64,000 bases of DNA from assembly GCF_016616885.1 (NCBI RefSeq), contig NZ_CP067102.1, forward strand, positions 744,001 to 808,000. The letters are read 5' to 3'. Of this stretch, positions 1-7,724 are shown piece by piece. A program made the position numbers and the translations under genes. How positions within the stretch are numbered: the stretch's first letter is position 1; each line of letters starts with the position of its first letter. The notes beneath the pieces are model-generated. The model saw only the letters and a list, made by a program, of their open reading frames with translations. It had not been told where the DNA came from and did not search any database. The DNA comes from Bradyrhizobium diazoefficiens. Lineage in GTDB: Bacteria; Pseudomonadota; Alphaproteobacteria; Rhizobiales; Xanthobacteraceae.

Positions 1-556
1 GCAATGCGCGCAGCCAGCCGTGCAGGCGATCGAACGCCGCCCGCTTCGCGGCAGGCGTGCTCGCATCGAGCCGAAGCGCGGAATGGCCGATCTGCACGTC
101 GACCTGCTCCGCCTTGGCGATGACGGCCTCGAGCGCAACCCACCACAGCCGTCCGGTGCCCTCGGCGAAGTTGCTGGTGACATAGATGGTCGCGGGCGCG
201 TCAAATTCGCGCAGCACCGGCAGGGCGTGCTCCCGGTTGTCGCGATAGCCGTCGTCGAGGGTGAAGGCGGCGATGCGGCGGTCGAAGCGGCCCTGAACCA
301 GCCGTTCGTGCAGCTCGTCCATGCTGACGATGTCGATCTCGCGCGAGCGCAAATGGCACAGCGTCGCACGCAGGAAATCGGGGGTGACCTCAAGATGCCG
401 GTTCGGCTGGAACGCGCCCTCACGGGCCGGCCGCACATGGTGCAGCATGAAAATGGCGCCGACGCCCGACAGCAGCGGGCGCAGCAGATGGTGCGCGCCG
501 CTGAAATAGAGCGCTCCCAGTCCGGCGCGAATGACGTTGTTACGGAGTTGTTTCAT
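1..556 (-). CDS. Polysaccharide deacetylase (NodB-fold), 3' end outside window
   Basis: The reverse strand reads open from an ATG at 556 to the window edge, giving 185 residues without a stop. Residues 98-103 read FTLDDG, the NodB-homology metal-binding motif 1 (usual form TFDDG), followed by YRDN. The segment around residues 35-42 (IFMLHHVRP) and the VTPDFLRATLCHL stretch are typical of the region preceding the deacetylase barrel in envelope-associated members. The family removes acetyl groups from N-acetylated sugars in peptidoglycan or exopolysaccharide, using a divalent metal. The substrate cannot be inferred here because the rest of the gene is missing. The gene is divergent from the OmpA-domain gene at 722. 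Confidence 0.85.
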   Translation of the reverse strand, partial: MKQLRNNVIRAGLGALYFSGAHHLLRPLLSGVGAIFMLHHVRPAREGAFQPNRHLEVTPDFLRATLCHLRSREIDIVSMDELHERLVQGRFDRRIAAFTLDDGYRDNREHALPVLREFDAPATIYVTSNFAEGTGRLWWVALEAVIAKAEQVDVQIGHSALRLDASTPAAKRAAFDRLHGWLRAL

Positions 557-721
557 GACCGGCAGGCCGCCCCTGGGCATTCCGCCTACAACTTAGGGTG
601 TGACCCTTGAAGAAAAAGTTATTCCAATTGTCCACGCGTGGTCCCCGAAAGGGCCCCATTTCCGGTTTGACAGCCTGCCAAGGGTTTGTTTTGTCTCCGG
701 TTCCAGAGTTCGGGTCGTCGA

Positions 722-2116
722 ATGCAGATGCTTTTCAGGTGGGCCAGCAAATGGTGGCCGGGGCTGATTCCCCTGGCCGTCATGTGGGGATTTGCGGCCT
801 GGAATAACACCTTGCCGGTCGAGGCCGATTTGTCGGCCCGCACCTCGGCCGCGCTCAAGGACACCGTCCTGGACAAGACCCGGATCGCGGTGGACGGCCG
901 TGACGTCAGACTGGCCGCAGATGCCTTCTCCGAGGAGGGGCGCCGCGACGCCGTGACCTCGGTCGAGATGGCTCCCGGCGTACGGCTGGTCGACGACCAG
1001 ACCCGCCTGGCTCCCGAAGCCAAACCCTTCGTCTGGAACGCCGAACGCGACGTCGTGCGCGTGACGCTGTCGGGCTCCGCGCCGCTGCCGTCGATGAAAG
1101 CGCGCCTGACCGAGGCCGCGCGCAAGGAGGTCAACGGGACCGAGGTCGCCGATCAGATGGGGCTCGCCCGTGGCGCGCCGCTGCGGTTCGAGGCGGCCGC
1201 GATGCTGCTGCTCGACCAGATCGGCAAGCTGAAGGACGGCAAGATCACGATCTCCGACACCAAGGTCAATCTGTCAGGCATGGCGCGCGACCTCGGCGGC
1301 CGCGAGGCCATCGCCGCCGCGCTGAAGAACCTGCCCGAAGGCTTTGCGATCGCCGCCAACGAGATCCAGGCGCCGCCCTACATCTTCCAGGCCTACAAGG
1401 ATCCAGTCGCGGCCACCGTGACGCTGACCGGCTACGTGCCCGACAACAACGTGCACGCCGCGATCGCGACCAGCGCGTCGCGAAAATTCTTCACCGAGAA
1501 GGTCGTCGACAATCTCAAGGCCAGCGTCGGTGCGCCCGGCTCCTTCAACACCGCCGTGGTCGCAGCGCTCGGCGCGCTGTCGCGGCTGTCGACCGGCACG
1601 CTCGTCGTGTCCGATCGCGAGGTGAAGCTGTCGGGTGACGCGCTGTACGAAGGTGCGGCCAACGACATTCGCACAGGGCTCGGCAAGGACTTTCCAAAAA
1701 ACTGGCAATACAAGCCCGAAATCACGGTGAAGCCCGCGGCGGGGCCGGTCGACGGCACCGTCTGCCAGCAGTTGTTCTCGGAGCTACTGACCAAGGGCAA
1801 GATCCGCTTCGCAGCCAAGCGCGCCGACATCGATCCTGATTCGGCAGGCATTCTCGATCATCTGATCGAGACGGCGCTGCGTTGTCCGACCACCAATATC
1901 GAAGTCGCAGGCCACACCGATTCCGACGGCGAGGATGCCTTCAACCAGGCGCTCTCCGAGAAACGCGCACAGATGGTGATCGATTTTCTGGTCAAGGCCG
2001 GGCTTCCCGCTGACCGCTTCACCGCGGTCGGCTATGGCAGCACACAGCCCGTCGCCGGCAACAACACCGACGACGGCAAGGCGCAAAACCGCCGCATCGA
2101 ATTTCTGGTGAGGTGA
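722..2116 (+). CDS. OmpA-family protein with N-terminal membrane anchor
   Basis: 464 residues. One hydrophobic helix near residues 8-25 probably anchors the protein in the inner membrane. The middle (about 60-330) carries BON-like repeats of the type VTLTGYVPDNN...A. The C-terminal 110 residues form an OmpA peptidoglycan-binding domain with EVAGHTDSDG, LSEKRAQMVIDFLVKAGLPADRF, and NRRIEFLV at the end. This resembles mycobacterial ArfA in arrangement (helix, BON, OmpA), so it probably ties the envelope to peptidoglycan. ATG 722 is chosen because the upstream in-frame ATG at 686 would precede the hydrophobic anchor with an unusual Cys/Arg-rich leader; ATG 728 is also possible. Its last codon overlaps the next gene, so the two are probably co-translated. 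Confidence 0.8.
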   Translation: MQMLFRWASKWWPGLIPLAVMWGFAAWNNTLPVEADLSARTSAALKDTVLDKTRIAVDGRDVRLAADAFSEEGRRDAVTSVEMAPGVRLVDDQTRLAPEAKPFVWNAERDVVRVTLSGSAPLPSMKARLTEAARKEVNGTEVADQMGLARGAPLRFEAAAMLLLDQIGKLKDGKITISDTKVNLSGMARDLGGREAIAAALKNLPEGFAIAANEIQAPPYIFQAYKDPVAATVTLTGYVPDNNVHAAIATSASRKFFTEKVVDNLKASVGAPGSFNTAVVAALGALSRLSTGTLVVSDREVKLSGDALYEGAANDIRTGLGKDFPKNWQYKPEITVKPAAGPVDGTVCQQLFSELLTKGKIRFAAKRADIDPDSAGILDHLIETALRCPTTNIEVAGHTDSDGEDAFNQALSEKRAQMVIDFLVKAGLPADRFTAVGYGSTQPVAGNNTDDGKAQNRRIEFLVR

Positions 2117-2415
2117 CGATGCCCTATCTCGTCTCGTTCCATATGGGCTGGCTGATCGGCTCGGTGCTGCTGGGCTTCTGCATGGGCTGGATCTCGGTGG
2201 TCCAGCGTGGCAACGGCACCTCGAAGGTGACCGCGCGCTGGCTTGCCGCGCTGGTCGCGGGCCTGGTCGCGGCCTCGCTCGCGCATGTGGTCCCGGGCCG
2301 CTTCGGCTACTGGCTCGACCTCGGGCTGGTCATGTTCGCCTGCTATCTCGTCGGCTGCACCATCGGTGCGTGGCTGCGCTATTGGGTGGTCTCGCGCAGC
2401 CAGCCCGCGGCCTGA
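2113..2415 (+). CDS. Small integral membrane protein
   Basis: 100 residues with three hydrophobic segments (about 10-28, 42-60 and 66-85) and a short basic tail. The GTG start at 2113 overlaps the stop codon of the OmpA-domain gene (GTGA), and an ATG follows two codons later at 2119. I do not recognise a family with a known function. The overlap with the OmpA-domain gene suggests the two products act together in the envelope, perhaps with this protein as a membrane partner. That is inference from position only. Confidence 0.7.
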   Translation: MTMPYLVSFHMGWLIGSVLLGFCMGWISVVQRGNGTSKVTARWLAALVAGLVAASLAHVVPGRFGYWLDLGLVMFACYLVGCTIGAWLRYWVVSRSQPAA

Positions 2416-2518
2416 CTCCCCATCGCCGGACTTGCCATCGCCGGTCAGGCGATCTGTCGTCGCAAATCGCCATAACGAACTGATCGGCAAGGAGATTGCC
2501 GAAGCAACAAATCGGCGC

Positions 2519-2546
2519 TTGACAATAATACGTACGTACGTATTAT
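2519..2546 (+). promoter_or_regulatory. Promoter embedded in a perfect 22-bp palindrome (probable TetR operator)
   Basis: TTGACA (2519-2524) and TATTAT (2541-2546) are separated by 16 bp, a near-consensus housekeeping promoter. Bases 2525-2546 are a perfect 22-bp palindrome centred on TACGTACGTA, covering the whole spacer and the -10 box. A protein bound there would block polymerase. The first gene downstream encodes a TetR repressor, so autorepression is the natural reading. The predicted transcription start (about 2553) falls at the ATG at 2554. Confidence 0.75.
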
Positions 2547-2553
2547 GATGTCC

Positions 2554-3144
2554 ATGCCAAAGCCCTCACTCAAAGACGCCATTCTCGACGCCGGCCTCAA
2601 GGTCATGTTCAGGACCGGCTATCACGGCACCAGCGTGCGCGACGTCACCGCTGCGGCGGGTGCGCCACAGGGGTCCTTCACCAACCATTTCCGCTCCAAG
2701 GAGGCGTTCGCGTCCGAGGTGCTCGACCGCTATTTCGACCTCACCAGAGGGCTGGTCGCCGAGGCCCTCGACGACGCGTCGCTGACGCCGCGGGCGCGGC
2801 TCAGGCGCTATCTCGACATCATCACCGGTCGGCTCGAAGCCGACGGCTACGGCCGCGGCTGCCTGATCGGCGATCTCAGCCTGGAGGCGAGCGGAAGCAG
2901 CGAGCTGTTGCGCGCGCGCCTCGCGCAGATCTTTGCCGAATGGCGCACGCCGTTCGCCGCCTGCATCAGGGACGCCCAGACCTGCGGCGAGATCGCATCC
3001 GACTTCGAGCCCGATGAGCTTGCCGACTTCCTCCTCGCGTGCTGGCAGGGCGCGATCCTGCGCATGAAGGTCGACCGCAATCCCAAAGCGCTCGAGCGTT
3101 TCAAGACCATCGCATTCCAAACCGTGTTCAAGGAGCTGACATGA
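2554..3144 (+). CDS. TetR-family transcriptional regulator of the dehalogenase operon
   Basis: 196 residues. The N-terminal HTH covers about residues 7-55 and includes TGYHGTSVRDVTAAAGAPQG and FTNHFRSKEAFASEVL, the TetR recognition-helix signature. The C-terminal ligand domain contains the GCLIGDLSLEASG pattern seen in TetR regulators of small-molecule detoxification. In-frame ATGs exist at 2545, 2548 and 2554. I chose 2554 because the -10 box occupies 2541-2546, so the first ATG cannot lie in the transcript; the messenger would then be essentially leaderless. The stop overlaps the start of the haloalkane dehalogenase gene (ATGA at 3141-3144), indicating one operon. The repressor probably senses a halogenated compound or its product, which is inference. 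Confidence 0.88.
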   Translation: MPKPSLKDAILDAGLKVMFRTGYHGTSVRDVTAAAGAPQGSFTNHFRSKEAFASEVLDRYFDLTRGLVAEALDDASLTPRARLRRYLDIITGRLEADGYGRGCLIGDLSLEASGSSELLRARLAQIFAEWRTPFAACIRDAQTCGEIASDFEPDELADFLLACWQGAILRMKVDRNPKALERFKTIAFQTVFKELT

Positions 3145-4040
3145 CCAAGCAGATCGAGATCCGCAAAGCGTCCGTCCTCGGAAGCAGCATGGCCTATCGC
3201 GAGACAGGCGCGGAGGGCGCGCCCGTCGCGCTGTTCCTGCACGGCAATCCCACCTCGTCGCACATCTGGCGCAACATATTGCCGCTGGTGTCGCCGGTCG
3301 CCCATTGCATCGCGCCCGACCTGATCGGCTTCGGTCAGTCCGACAAGCCCGACATCGCCTATCGCTTTCTCGACCACGTGCGCTATCTGGATGCCTTCAT
3401 CGAACAGTGCGGCATTACGAGCGCCTATCTCGTCGCGCAGGACTGGGGCACCGCGCTCGCGTTTCATCTCGCCGCGCGCCGGCCGGATCTCGTGCGCGGT
3501 CTTGCCTTCATGGAGTTCATCCGTCCGATGCCGACCTGGCAGGATTTTCATCAAGCCGACGCCGCGCGCGAGACCTTCAAGAAATTCAGGACGCCGAGCG
3601 TGGGCGAGGCCATGATCCTCGAGGCCAATGCCTTCGTCGAGCGCATACTGCCCGGTGGCATCGTGCGCAAACTCAGCGACGACGAGATAGCGCCCTATCG
3701 CGCGCCGTTTCCGACACCGGAAAGCCGTCGTCCGGTCCTGGCCCTTCCCCGCGAATTGCCGATCGCGGGTGAGCCCGCCGATGTTTACGCGGCGCTTCAA
3801 TCGGCGCATGCAGCGCTCGCCGCGTCGTCCTATCCCAAGCTGCTGTTCTCGGGTTCGCCGGGCGCTGTCGTCTCGCCCGAGTTCGCCGAGGGGTTCGCAG
3901 CCTCGCTGACGCATTGCGCGCTGCTGCATCTTGGACCCGGGCTGCACTTTCTCCAGGAAGATCATCCCGAAGCGATCGGCCGCTCCGTCGCGGGCTGGAT
4001 CGCCGGCATCGAAGCAGTGCGCCCGCAGCTTGCAGCTTGA
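3141..4040 (+). CDS. dbjA: Haloalkane dehalogenase (DbjA/DbeA type)
   Basis: 299 residues, alpha/beta-hydrolase fold. It hydrolyses carbon-halogen bonds of haloalkanes to an alcohol and halide without a cofactor. Visible residues: the nucleophile D101 in the elbow VAQDWGTAL, halide-stabilising W102 and N36 (HGNPTSS), acid E125 (FMEFI), and base H269 (GLHFLQEDHPE). The sequence closely matches what I recall of DbjA from Bradyrhizobium USDA110. It lacks roughly nine residues of the DbjA-specific insertion after DFH; the region reads DFHQADAARETF, as in DbeA of B. elkanii. I42 and Q100 correspond to residues I recall forming the second halide site of DbeA. The start overlaps the TetR stop, so expression is probably controlled by that repressor. 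Confidence 0.93.
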   Translation: MTKQIEIRKASVLGSSMAYRETGAEGAPVALFLHGNPTSSHIWRNILPLVSPVAHCIAPDLIGFGQSDKPDIAYRFLDHVRYLDAFIEQCGITSAYLVAQDWGTALAFHLAARRPDLVRGLAFMEFIRPMPTWQDFHQADAARETFKKFRTPSVGEAMILEANAFVERILPGGIVRKLSDDEIAPYRAPFPTPESRRPVLALPRELPIAGEPADVYAALQSAHAALAASSYPKLLFSGSPGAVVSPEFAEGFAASLTHCALLHLGPGLHFLQEDHPEAIGRSVAGWIAGIEAVRPQLAA

Positions 4041-4051
4041 AGGAGGACGAG

Positions 4052-4279
4052 ATGTCTGATGTGACTATCATCTATTGCCGCCCGTGCGGCTACGAGAAGC
4101 GTGCAAAAGACGCGGCCGCGGCGATACGCCGGCAATTGGCATTGGAGTCGGATCTCGTGCCGGGCAAGGGGGGCGTCTTCCAGGTCAAGCTTGGCGAGCG
4201 GATTGTCGCAAGCCGCAGCAAGGGCCACTTCCCGGACAGCGACGAAATCGTGGCTGCCGTCACCGCTGCGCGGCGCTGA
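4052..4279 (+). CDS. Rdx/SelW-family thioredoxin-like protein
   Basis: 75 residues with the pattern VTIIYCRPCGYEKRA, giving a C9-x-x-C12 redox motif at the end of the first strand. A GGVFQVKL strand and a terminal helix (PDSDEIVAAVTAA) complete the small thioredoxin-like fold of the Rdx family (SelW, SelT, SelH relatives; Cys instead of selenocysteine). AGGAGG sits 6 bases before the ATG. It lies 11 bp after the dehalogenase gene and is probably in the same operon. Family members are thought to act in thiol redox chemistry; no specific partner is established for the bacterial proteins. A role in handling reactive aldehydes or thiols produced during dehalogenation is speculation. Confidence 0.8.
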   Translation: MSDVTIIYCRPCGYEKRAKDAAAAIRRQLALESDLVPGKGGVFQVKLGERIVASRSKGHFPDSDEIVAAVTAARR

Positions 4280-4296
4280 GGCGGGAGAGGTTGCCG

Positions 4297-4728
4297 ATGT
4301 CAATTGTCTGGACCGACGATCCCGTCGGCGTCAGCTGGGACGAGCTCTCCGCGCTCTACCGCATTGCCCCGCTCGGCAACAAGGCGCCGGCCGATCTCGC
4401 GCTCGTGTTCGGCAACAGCATGTTTCTCGCCTTCGCCCATGACGAAGGCCGCCTTGTCGGTGCCGGCCGAGCGCTGGCCGATGGCCGCGACTGCGCTCAT
4501 CTCTGTGATGTCGCGGTGCACCCTGACTATCAGGGGCAAGGCCTCGGCCGCGAACTCGTCGCGCGGCTGCTGGCGCGATGCCGCGGACGTCGCAAGATCA
4601 TCCTCTATGCGGTGCCGGGCAAGGAGCGCTTCTACGAACGCCTCGGATTCCGGCATATGACGACGGCCATGGCGATTTTCGACGACCAGGCCAGCGCGTA
4701 TCAGCGCGGCTACCTGACCGCACCTTAG
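4297..4728 (+). CDS. GNAT-family N-acetyltransferase
   Basis: 143 residues. The acetyl-CoA binding motif A is clear: VAVHPDYQGQGLGRELVARLL (V/QxxGxG/A pattern). It is preceded by the VGAGRALADGRDCAHLCDV strand and followed by FYERLGFRHM, the usual GNAT C-terminal element. The gene starts 17 bp after the Rdx gene with GGGAGAGG as ribosome-binding site, so it is probably the last gene of the tetR-dehalogenase operon. The substrate is unknown; small single-domain GNATs of this shape acetylate small amines or metabolites. Confidence 0.85.
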   Translation: MSIVWTDDPVGVSWDELSALYRIAPLGNKAPADLALVFGNSMFLAFAHDEGRLVGAGRALADGRDCAHLCDVAVHPDYQGQGLGRELVARLLARCRGRRKIILYAVPGKERFYERLGFRHMTTAMAIFDDQASAYQRGYLTAP

Positions 4729-5156
4729 GTGATCCTTAGCTGCCCGTTGACTGCCCTTGGGCCTCCTCTTGGCCGCGGCCAGCGCCGGCGCGTCCCCCTC
4801 TTACAACAGGCGGGTGCGGTCCATAGATTGATTTCGACTTAAGGCGTGGCGGAACATTGTCCGGTCGAAATCATCAAAACTTCACGGCCCCTGCGCAGGA
4901 TTGCCATGGAGATTCGCCTCTAGCTTGCCGCCGAAAGCGCCAAACCGTGCACCCTGAACCCGCAAACCTGCCTAAAATATTGAAGGCACGTGATTTTGTT
5001 CACATTGGCGAATTCCACTCCGCCTCAAAACGCGCTAGTGGAGGGGTGGGGGGCATGCGCGAGACCGGAGCCGGCGGTGAGGGTTCGTTGAGTGCCTGTG
5101 CGTCGTCCGCCTGTTCGCCGGCCACCCTGGCCGCTGAAGCGTTGTTCGAGGTCTAG
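4729..5156 (+). other. Intergenic region, no gene recognised
   Basis: 428 bases between the GNAT gene and the flippase-like gene. Short open frames here have no recognisable composition or partner. There is no strong consensus promoter, hairpin or repeat. It presumably contains the promoter of the gene at 5157, with the AT-richer stretch around 4965-5000 the likeliest place. Confidence 0.4.
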
Positions 5157-6212
5157 ATGCTGGAAGCCATACGCAGGGCGATGACGTTGCTGCGCCAGAA
5201 GCAAATCCTGCATAAGCTTGGAGTTGTGATCAGCGTCGCGGTCATCGGCATCGCTTGCTATGTGCTCTACCACATGCTGCGCGGCATCGACACGAACGAG
5301 GTGATCGAGGCGATCAAGAGCACCGAGCCGCGGCAGATTGCGATGGCCGCGCTGTTCGTCGCCGCGGGCTATTTCACACTGACGTTCTACGATCTGTTCG
5401 CCGTGCGCGCGATCGGCCATTCCCACGTGCCCTATCGCATCAATGCGCTCGCGGCTTTCACCAGCTATTCGATCGGCCACAATGTCGGCGCGAGCGTCTT
5501 CACCGGCGGCGCGGTGCGCTACCGCATCTATTCGGCTCATGGCCTGAACGCGATCGACGTCGCAAAAATCTGCTTCCTCGCCGGTCTCACCTTCTGGCTC
5601 GGCAATGCCGCCGTGCTCGGCCTCGGCATCTCCTATCATCCGGAGGCAGCCGCCTCGATCGACCAGCTTCCGCCCTGGCTGAACCGGACGTTTGCGATGA
5701 TGATCCTCGCCGCACTGGTCGGCTACGTGGTCTGGGTCTGGACCCAGCCGCGGGCGGTCGGGCGCGGCCCCTGGACCGTGGTGCTGCCGGGCGGCCCGCT
5801 GACGCTGCTGCAGATCGCCATCGGCATCATCGATCTCGGCTTCTGCGCGCTCGCGATGTACGTGCTGGTCCCCGACGAACCCAATCTCGGCTTCGTCGTG
5901 GTCGCGGTCATCTTCGTCTCGGCGACGTTGCTCGGCTTCGCCAGCCATTCGCCTGGTGGGCTCGGGGTGTTCGACGCCGCCATGCTGGTCGGCCTCTGGC
6001 AGATGGACCGCGAGGAACTGCTCGGCGGCATGCTGCTGTTCCGGGTCCTGTATTATCTCTCGCCCTTCGTCATCTCTGTAATCTTGCTGACGTTTCGCGA
6101 GGTTATCATCGGCGCTCGATCCAAGCGCCTGCAACAGGCGGCGCTCAAGCTCGATCCAGGCCCACCGCCTGAAGCCGCTTATGTGAGAAAGCGCAGCGAC
6201 AGCGGCGCCTGA
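5157..6212 (+). CDS. UPF0104 / LPG synthetase transmembrane-domain (YbhN-like) membrane protein
   Basis: 351 residues with about eight transmembrane helices and a short basic tail. The conserved features of the lysylphosphatidylglycerol synthase transmembrane-domain superfamily are present: YSIGHNVGASVFTGGAVRYRIY near residues 103-124, and FASHSPGGLGVFDAAML near 262-278. The catalytic C-terminal lysyl-transferase domain of MprF is absent, so this is a stand-alone flippase-like unit, probably moving or organising lipids in the inner membrane. It is 69 bp upstream of phoR on the same strand; a functional link with phosphate stress (membrane lipid remodelling) is possible but only positional. 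Confidence 0.82.
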   Translation: MLEAIRRAMTLLRQKQILHKLGVVISVAVIGIACYVLYHMLRGIDTNEVIEAIKSTEPRQIAMAALFVAAGYFTLTFYDLFAVRAIGHSHVPYRINALAAFTSYSIGHNVGASVFTGGAVRYRIYSAHGLNAIDVAKICFLAGLTFWLGNAAVLGLGISYHPEAAASIDQLPPWLNRTFAMMILAALVGYVVWVWTQPRAVGRGPWTVVLPGGPLTLLQIAIGIIDLGFCALAMYVLVPDEPNLGFVVVAVIFVSATLLGFASHSPGGLGVFDAAMLVGLWQMDREELLGGMLLFRVLYYLSPFVISVILLTFREVIIGARSKRLQQAALKLDPGPPPEAAYVRKRSDSGA

Positions 6213-6230
6213 TCGGCGCCAAGGGACCGC

Positions 6231-6266
6231 AAAGGCGAACGCGAAGGCGAACGCAAAGGCAAAAAG
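6231..6266 (+). repeat. 12-bp tandem repeat before phoR
   Basis: Three 12-base units read AAAGGCGAACGC, GAAGGCGAACGC and AAAGGCAAAAAG, so two nearly identical copies and one degenerate copy. The array ends 15 bp before the phoR ATG and its purine-rich end (AAGGAG) provides the ribosome-binding site. Copy number could change by slippage and alter the distance or structure upstream of phoR. Confidence 0.6.
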
Positions 6267-6281
6267 GAGAAGCCCGCCCCG

Positions 6282-7574
6282 ATGGCGATCGACGCTCCCT
6301 CGTCTCCCACGGTGCAGCCCTGGTCCGACCGGTTGCGGCACTCGACCATCATCCTGATCGCCGCCGCGCTGGCGCTGTCGGTCGTGGTCTCGCTCGGCGA
6401 ATTGTCGGTGATGCGGGCCGCGACGGTGTTCCTGTGCATCGCAGCCGCCGCGCTGATCCCCTGGCGGCTGCATGATACCGCAGCCTCCCGCGAGGACACC
6501 CGCCGCGTCAATCCGGTCGAGAGCGCGGCAGTGGCCGCGGTCGTCGCCGGCATGCCGGATCCGGCCGTGCTGCTCGACCGCGCCGGCCGCGTCATCCATC
6601 TCAATGCCGCCGCCGCCCAGCTCGCGCCGGCGCTGCGCAAGAACGAGCTCGCCCAGTTCGCGCTGCGCTCGCCGGAGATCATCACGGCGCTGCGCGAGTC
6701 CATTGCGACCACCGAGCCGCGGCGCGCGACCTATCTCGATCATGTCCCGGTCGATCGCTGGATGGAGCTGATGATCACGCCGGTGCCGGTGCCGACCAAT
6801 TTCGGCGGCGCCGACAAATGCATGCTGATGACCTTCCACGACCAGACGCCGCTGCGCCGGGTCGAGGAGATGCGCGCCGACTTCGTCGCCAATGCCAGCC
6901 ACGAATTGCGCACGCCGCTGGCCGCGCTCTCCGGCTTCATCGACACGCTGCAGGGCCAGGCCAAGGACGATCCCAAGGCCCGTGAGCGCTTCCTCGGCAT
7001 CATGCACAATCAGGCCACCCGCATGGCGCGCCTGATCGACGATTTGCTGTCGCTGTCGCGGGTGGAATTGTCGGCCCATGTCAGGCCGGATACCCTGGTC
7101 GACCTGCTGCCGATCATCTTCCAGGTCGCCGACGGGCTGGAGCCGCTGGCCCGGGAACGCCAGGTCGAGGTCGAGACCCATCTGCCTGAGACCCCGGTGA
7201 TGATCGCGGGCGACCGCGAGGAGCTGCTGCGCCTGTTCGAAAACCTGATCGAGAACGCGCTCAAATACGGCGCCTCCGGTGGCCGCGTCATCGTGTCGCT
7301 GAACGCGACGCCGGCGATTGATGGAACTCAGGAAATCCGGGTCATGGTGCGCGATTTCGGCCCCGGCATCGCGCCCGAGCATCTGCCGCGCCTGACCGAG
7401 CGGTTCTACCGGGTGGACGTCGGCGACAGCCGCTCGCAGGGTGGAACCGGATTGGGATTATCGCTGGTGAAACATATTCTTAACCGTCACCGCGGCCGTC
7501 TTTTGATCGAAAGCGTGCCCAAGCAGGGCGCCACTTTTACCGCCTGTTTTCCCCAGGCTAAGACTTTAGTTTAG
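6282..7574 (+). CDS. phoR: Phosphate regulon sensor histidine kinase PhoR
   Basis: 430 residues. Two hydrophobic segments near residues 21-62 anchor the protein, with only a very short periplasmic loop as in other PhoR kinases. A PAS-like domain follows (about 85-190), then the HisKA domain with H207 in NASHELRTPL. The ATPase domain shows the N box ENLIENALKYG, the G1 box DFGPGIAPEH and the G2 box GGTGLGLSLVKH. It autophosphorylates and transfers phosphate to PhoB (encoded at 12301) when external phosphate is low; PhoU and the Pst transporter pass the signal. It is the first gene of the phosphate cluster, and the PHO box lies between it and pstS. Confidence 0.93.
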   Translation: MAIDAPSSPTVQPWSDRLRHSTIILIAAALALSVVVSLGELSVMRAATVFLCIAAAALIPWRLHDTAASREDTRRVNPVESAAVAAVVAGMPDPAVLLDRAGRVIHLNAAAAQLAPALRKNELAQFALRSPEIITALRESIATTEPRRATYLDHVPVDRWMELMITPVPVPTNFGGADKCMLMTFHDQTPLRRVEEMRADFVANASHELRTPLAALSGFIDTLQGQAKDDPKARERFLGIMHNQATRMARLIDDLLSLSRVELSAHVRPDTLVDLLPIIFQVADGLEPLARERQVEVETHLPETPVMIAGDREELLRLFENLIENALKYGASGGRVIVSLNATPAIDGTQEIRVMVRDFGPGIAPEHLPRLTERFYRVDVGDSRSQGGTGLGLSLVKHILNRHRGRLLIESVPKQGATFTACFPQAKTLV

Positions 7575-7607
7575 ACCAAAAAACCAAGCGATTTCAGTCG
7601 CTTGACG

Positions 7608-7625
7608 GTGTCATCCGACTGTCAC
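7608..7625 (+). promoter_or_regulatory. PHO box (PhoB binding site) upstream of pstS
   Basis: GTGTCATCCGACTGTCAC consists of two 7-bp direct repeats, GTGTCAT and CTGTCAC, spaced 11 bp start to start. This matches the canonical PHO box CTGTCAT-N4-CTGTCAT with two mismatches. It lies 99 bp before the pstS ATG, a position suited to PhoB activation of pstSCAB-phoU-phoB. Confidence 0.88.
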
Positions 7626-7724
7626 GAAACCTTCGTAAAAGCACAGCCGACCGCTCCTAAAGGGGCGGCGCGGGGAGCGCGATCGGGCGCTGATGGCGCT
7701 TCGCTCCCCTGTATGGAGACCAGC

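Noticed and set aside
4840..4880. EcfG (general stress sigma) promoter starting with GGAAC at 4852
   Set aside because: There is no CGTT at 16-19 bp downstream, so the second half of the consensus is missing.
4857..5156. 99-residue frame upstream of the flippase-like gene
   Set aside because: No ribosome-binding site, low-complexity Ala/Ser/Gly content and no partner. The region is more likely a leader or promoter region.
5025..7382. 785-residue open frame on the minus strand opposite the flippase-like and phoR genes
   Set aside because: It is the mirror of two well-supported plus-strand genes. The translation is rich in Arg, His, Asp and Gln without any domain pattern, as expected from high third-position GC.
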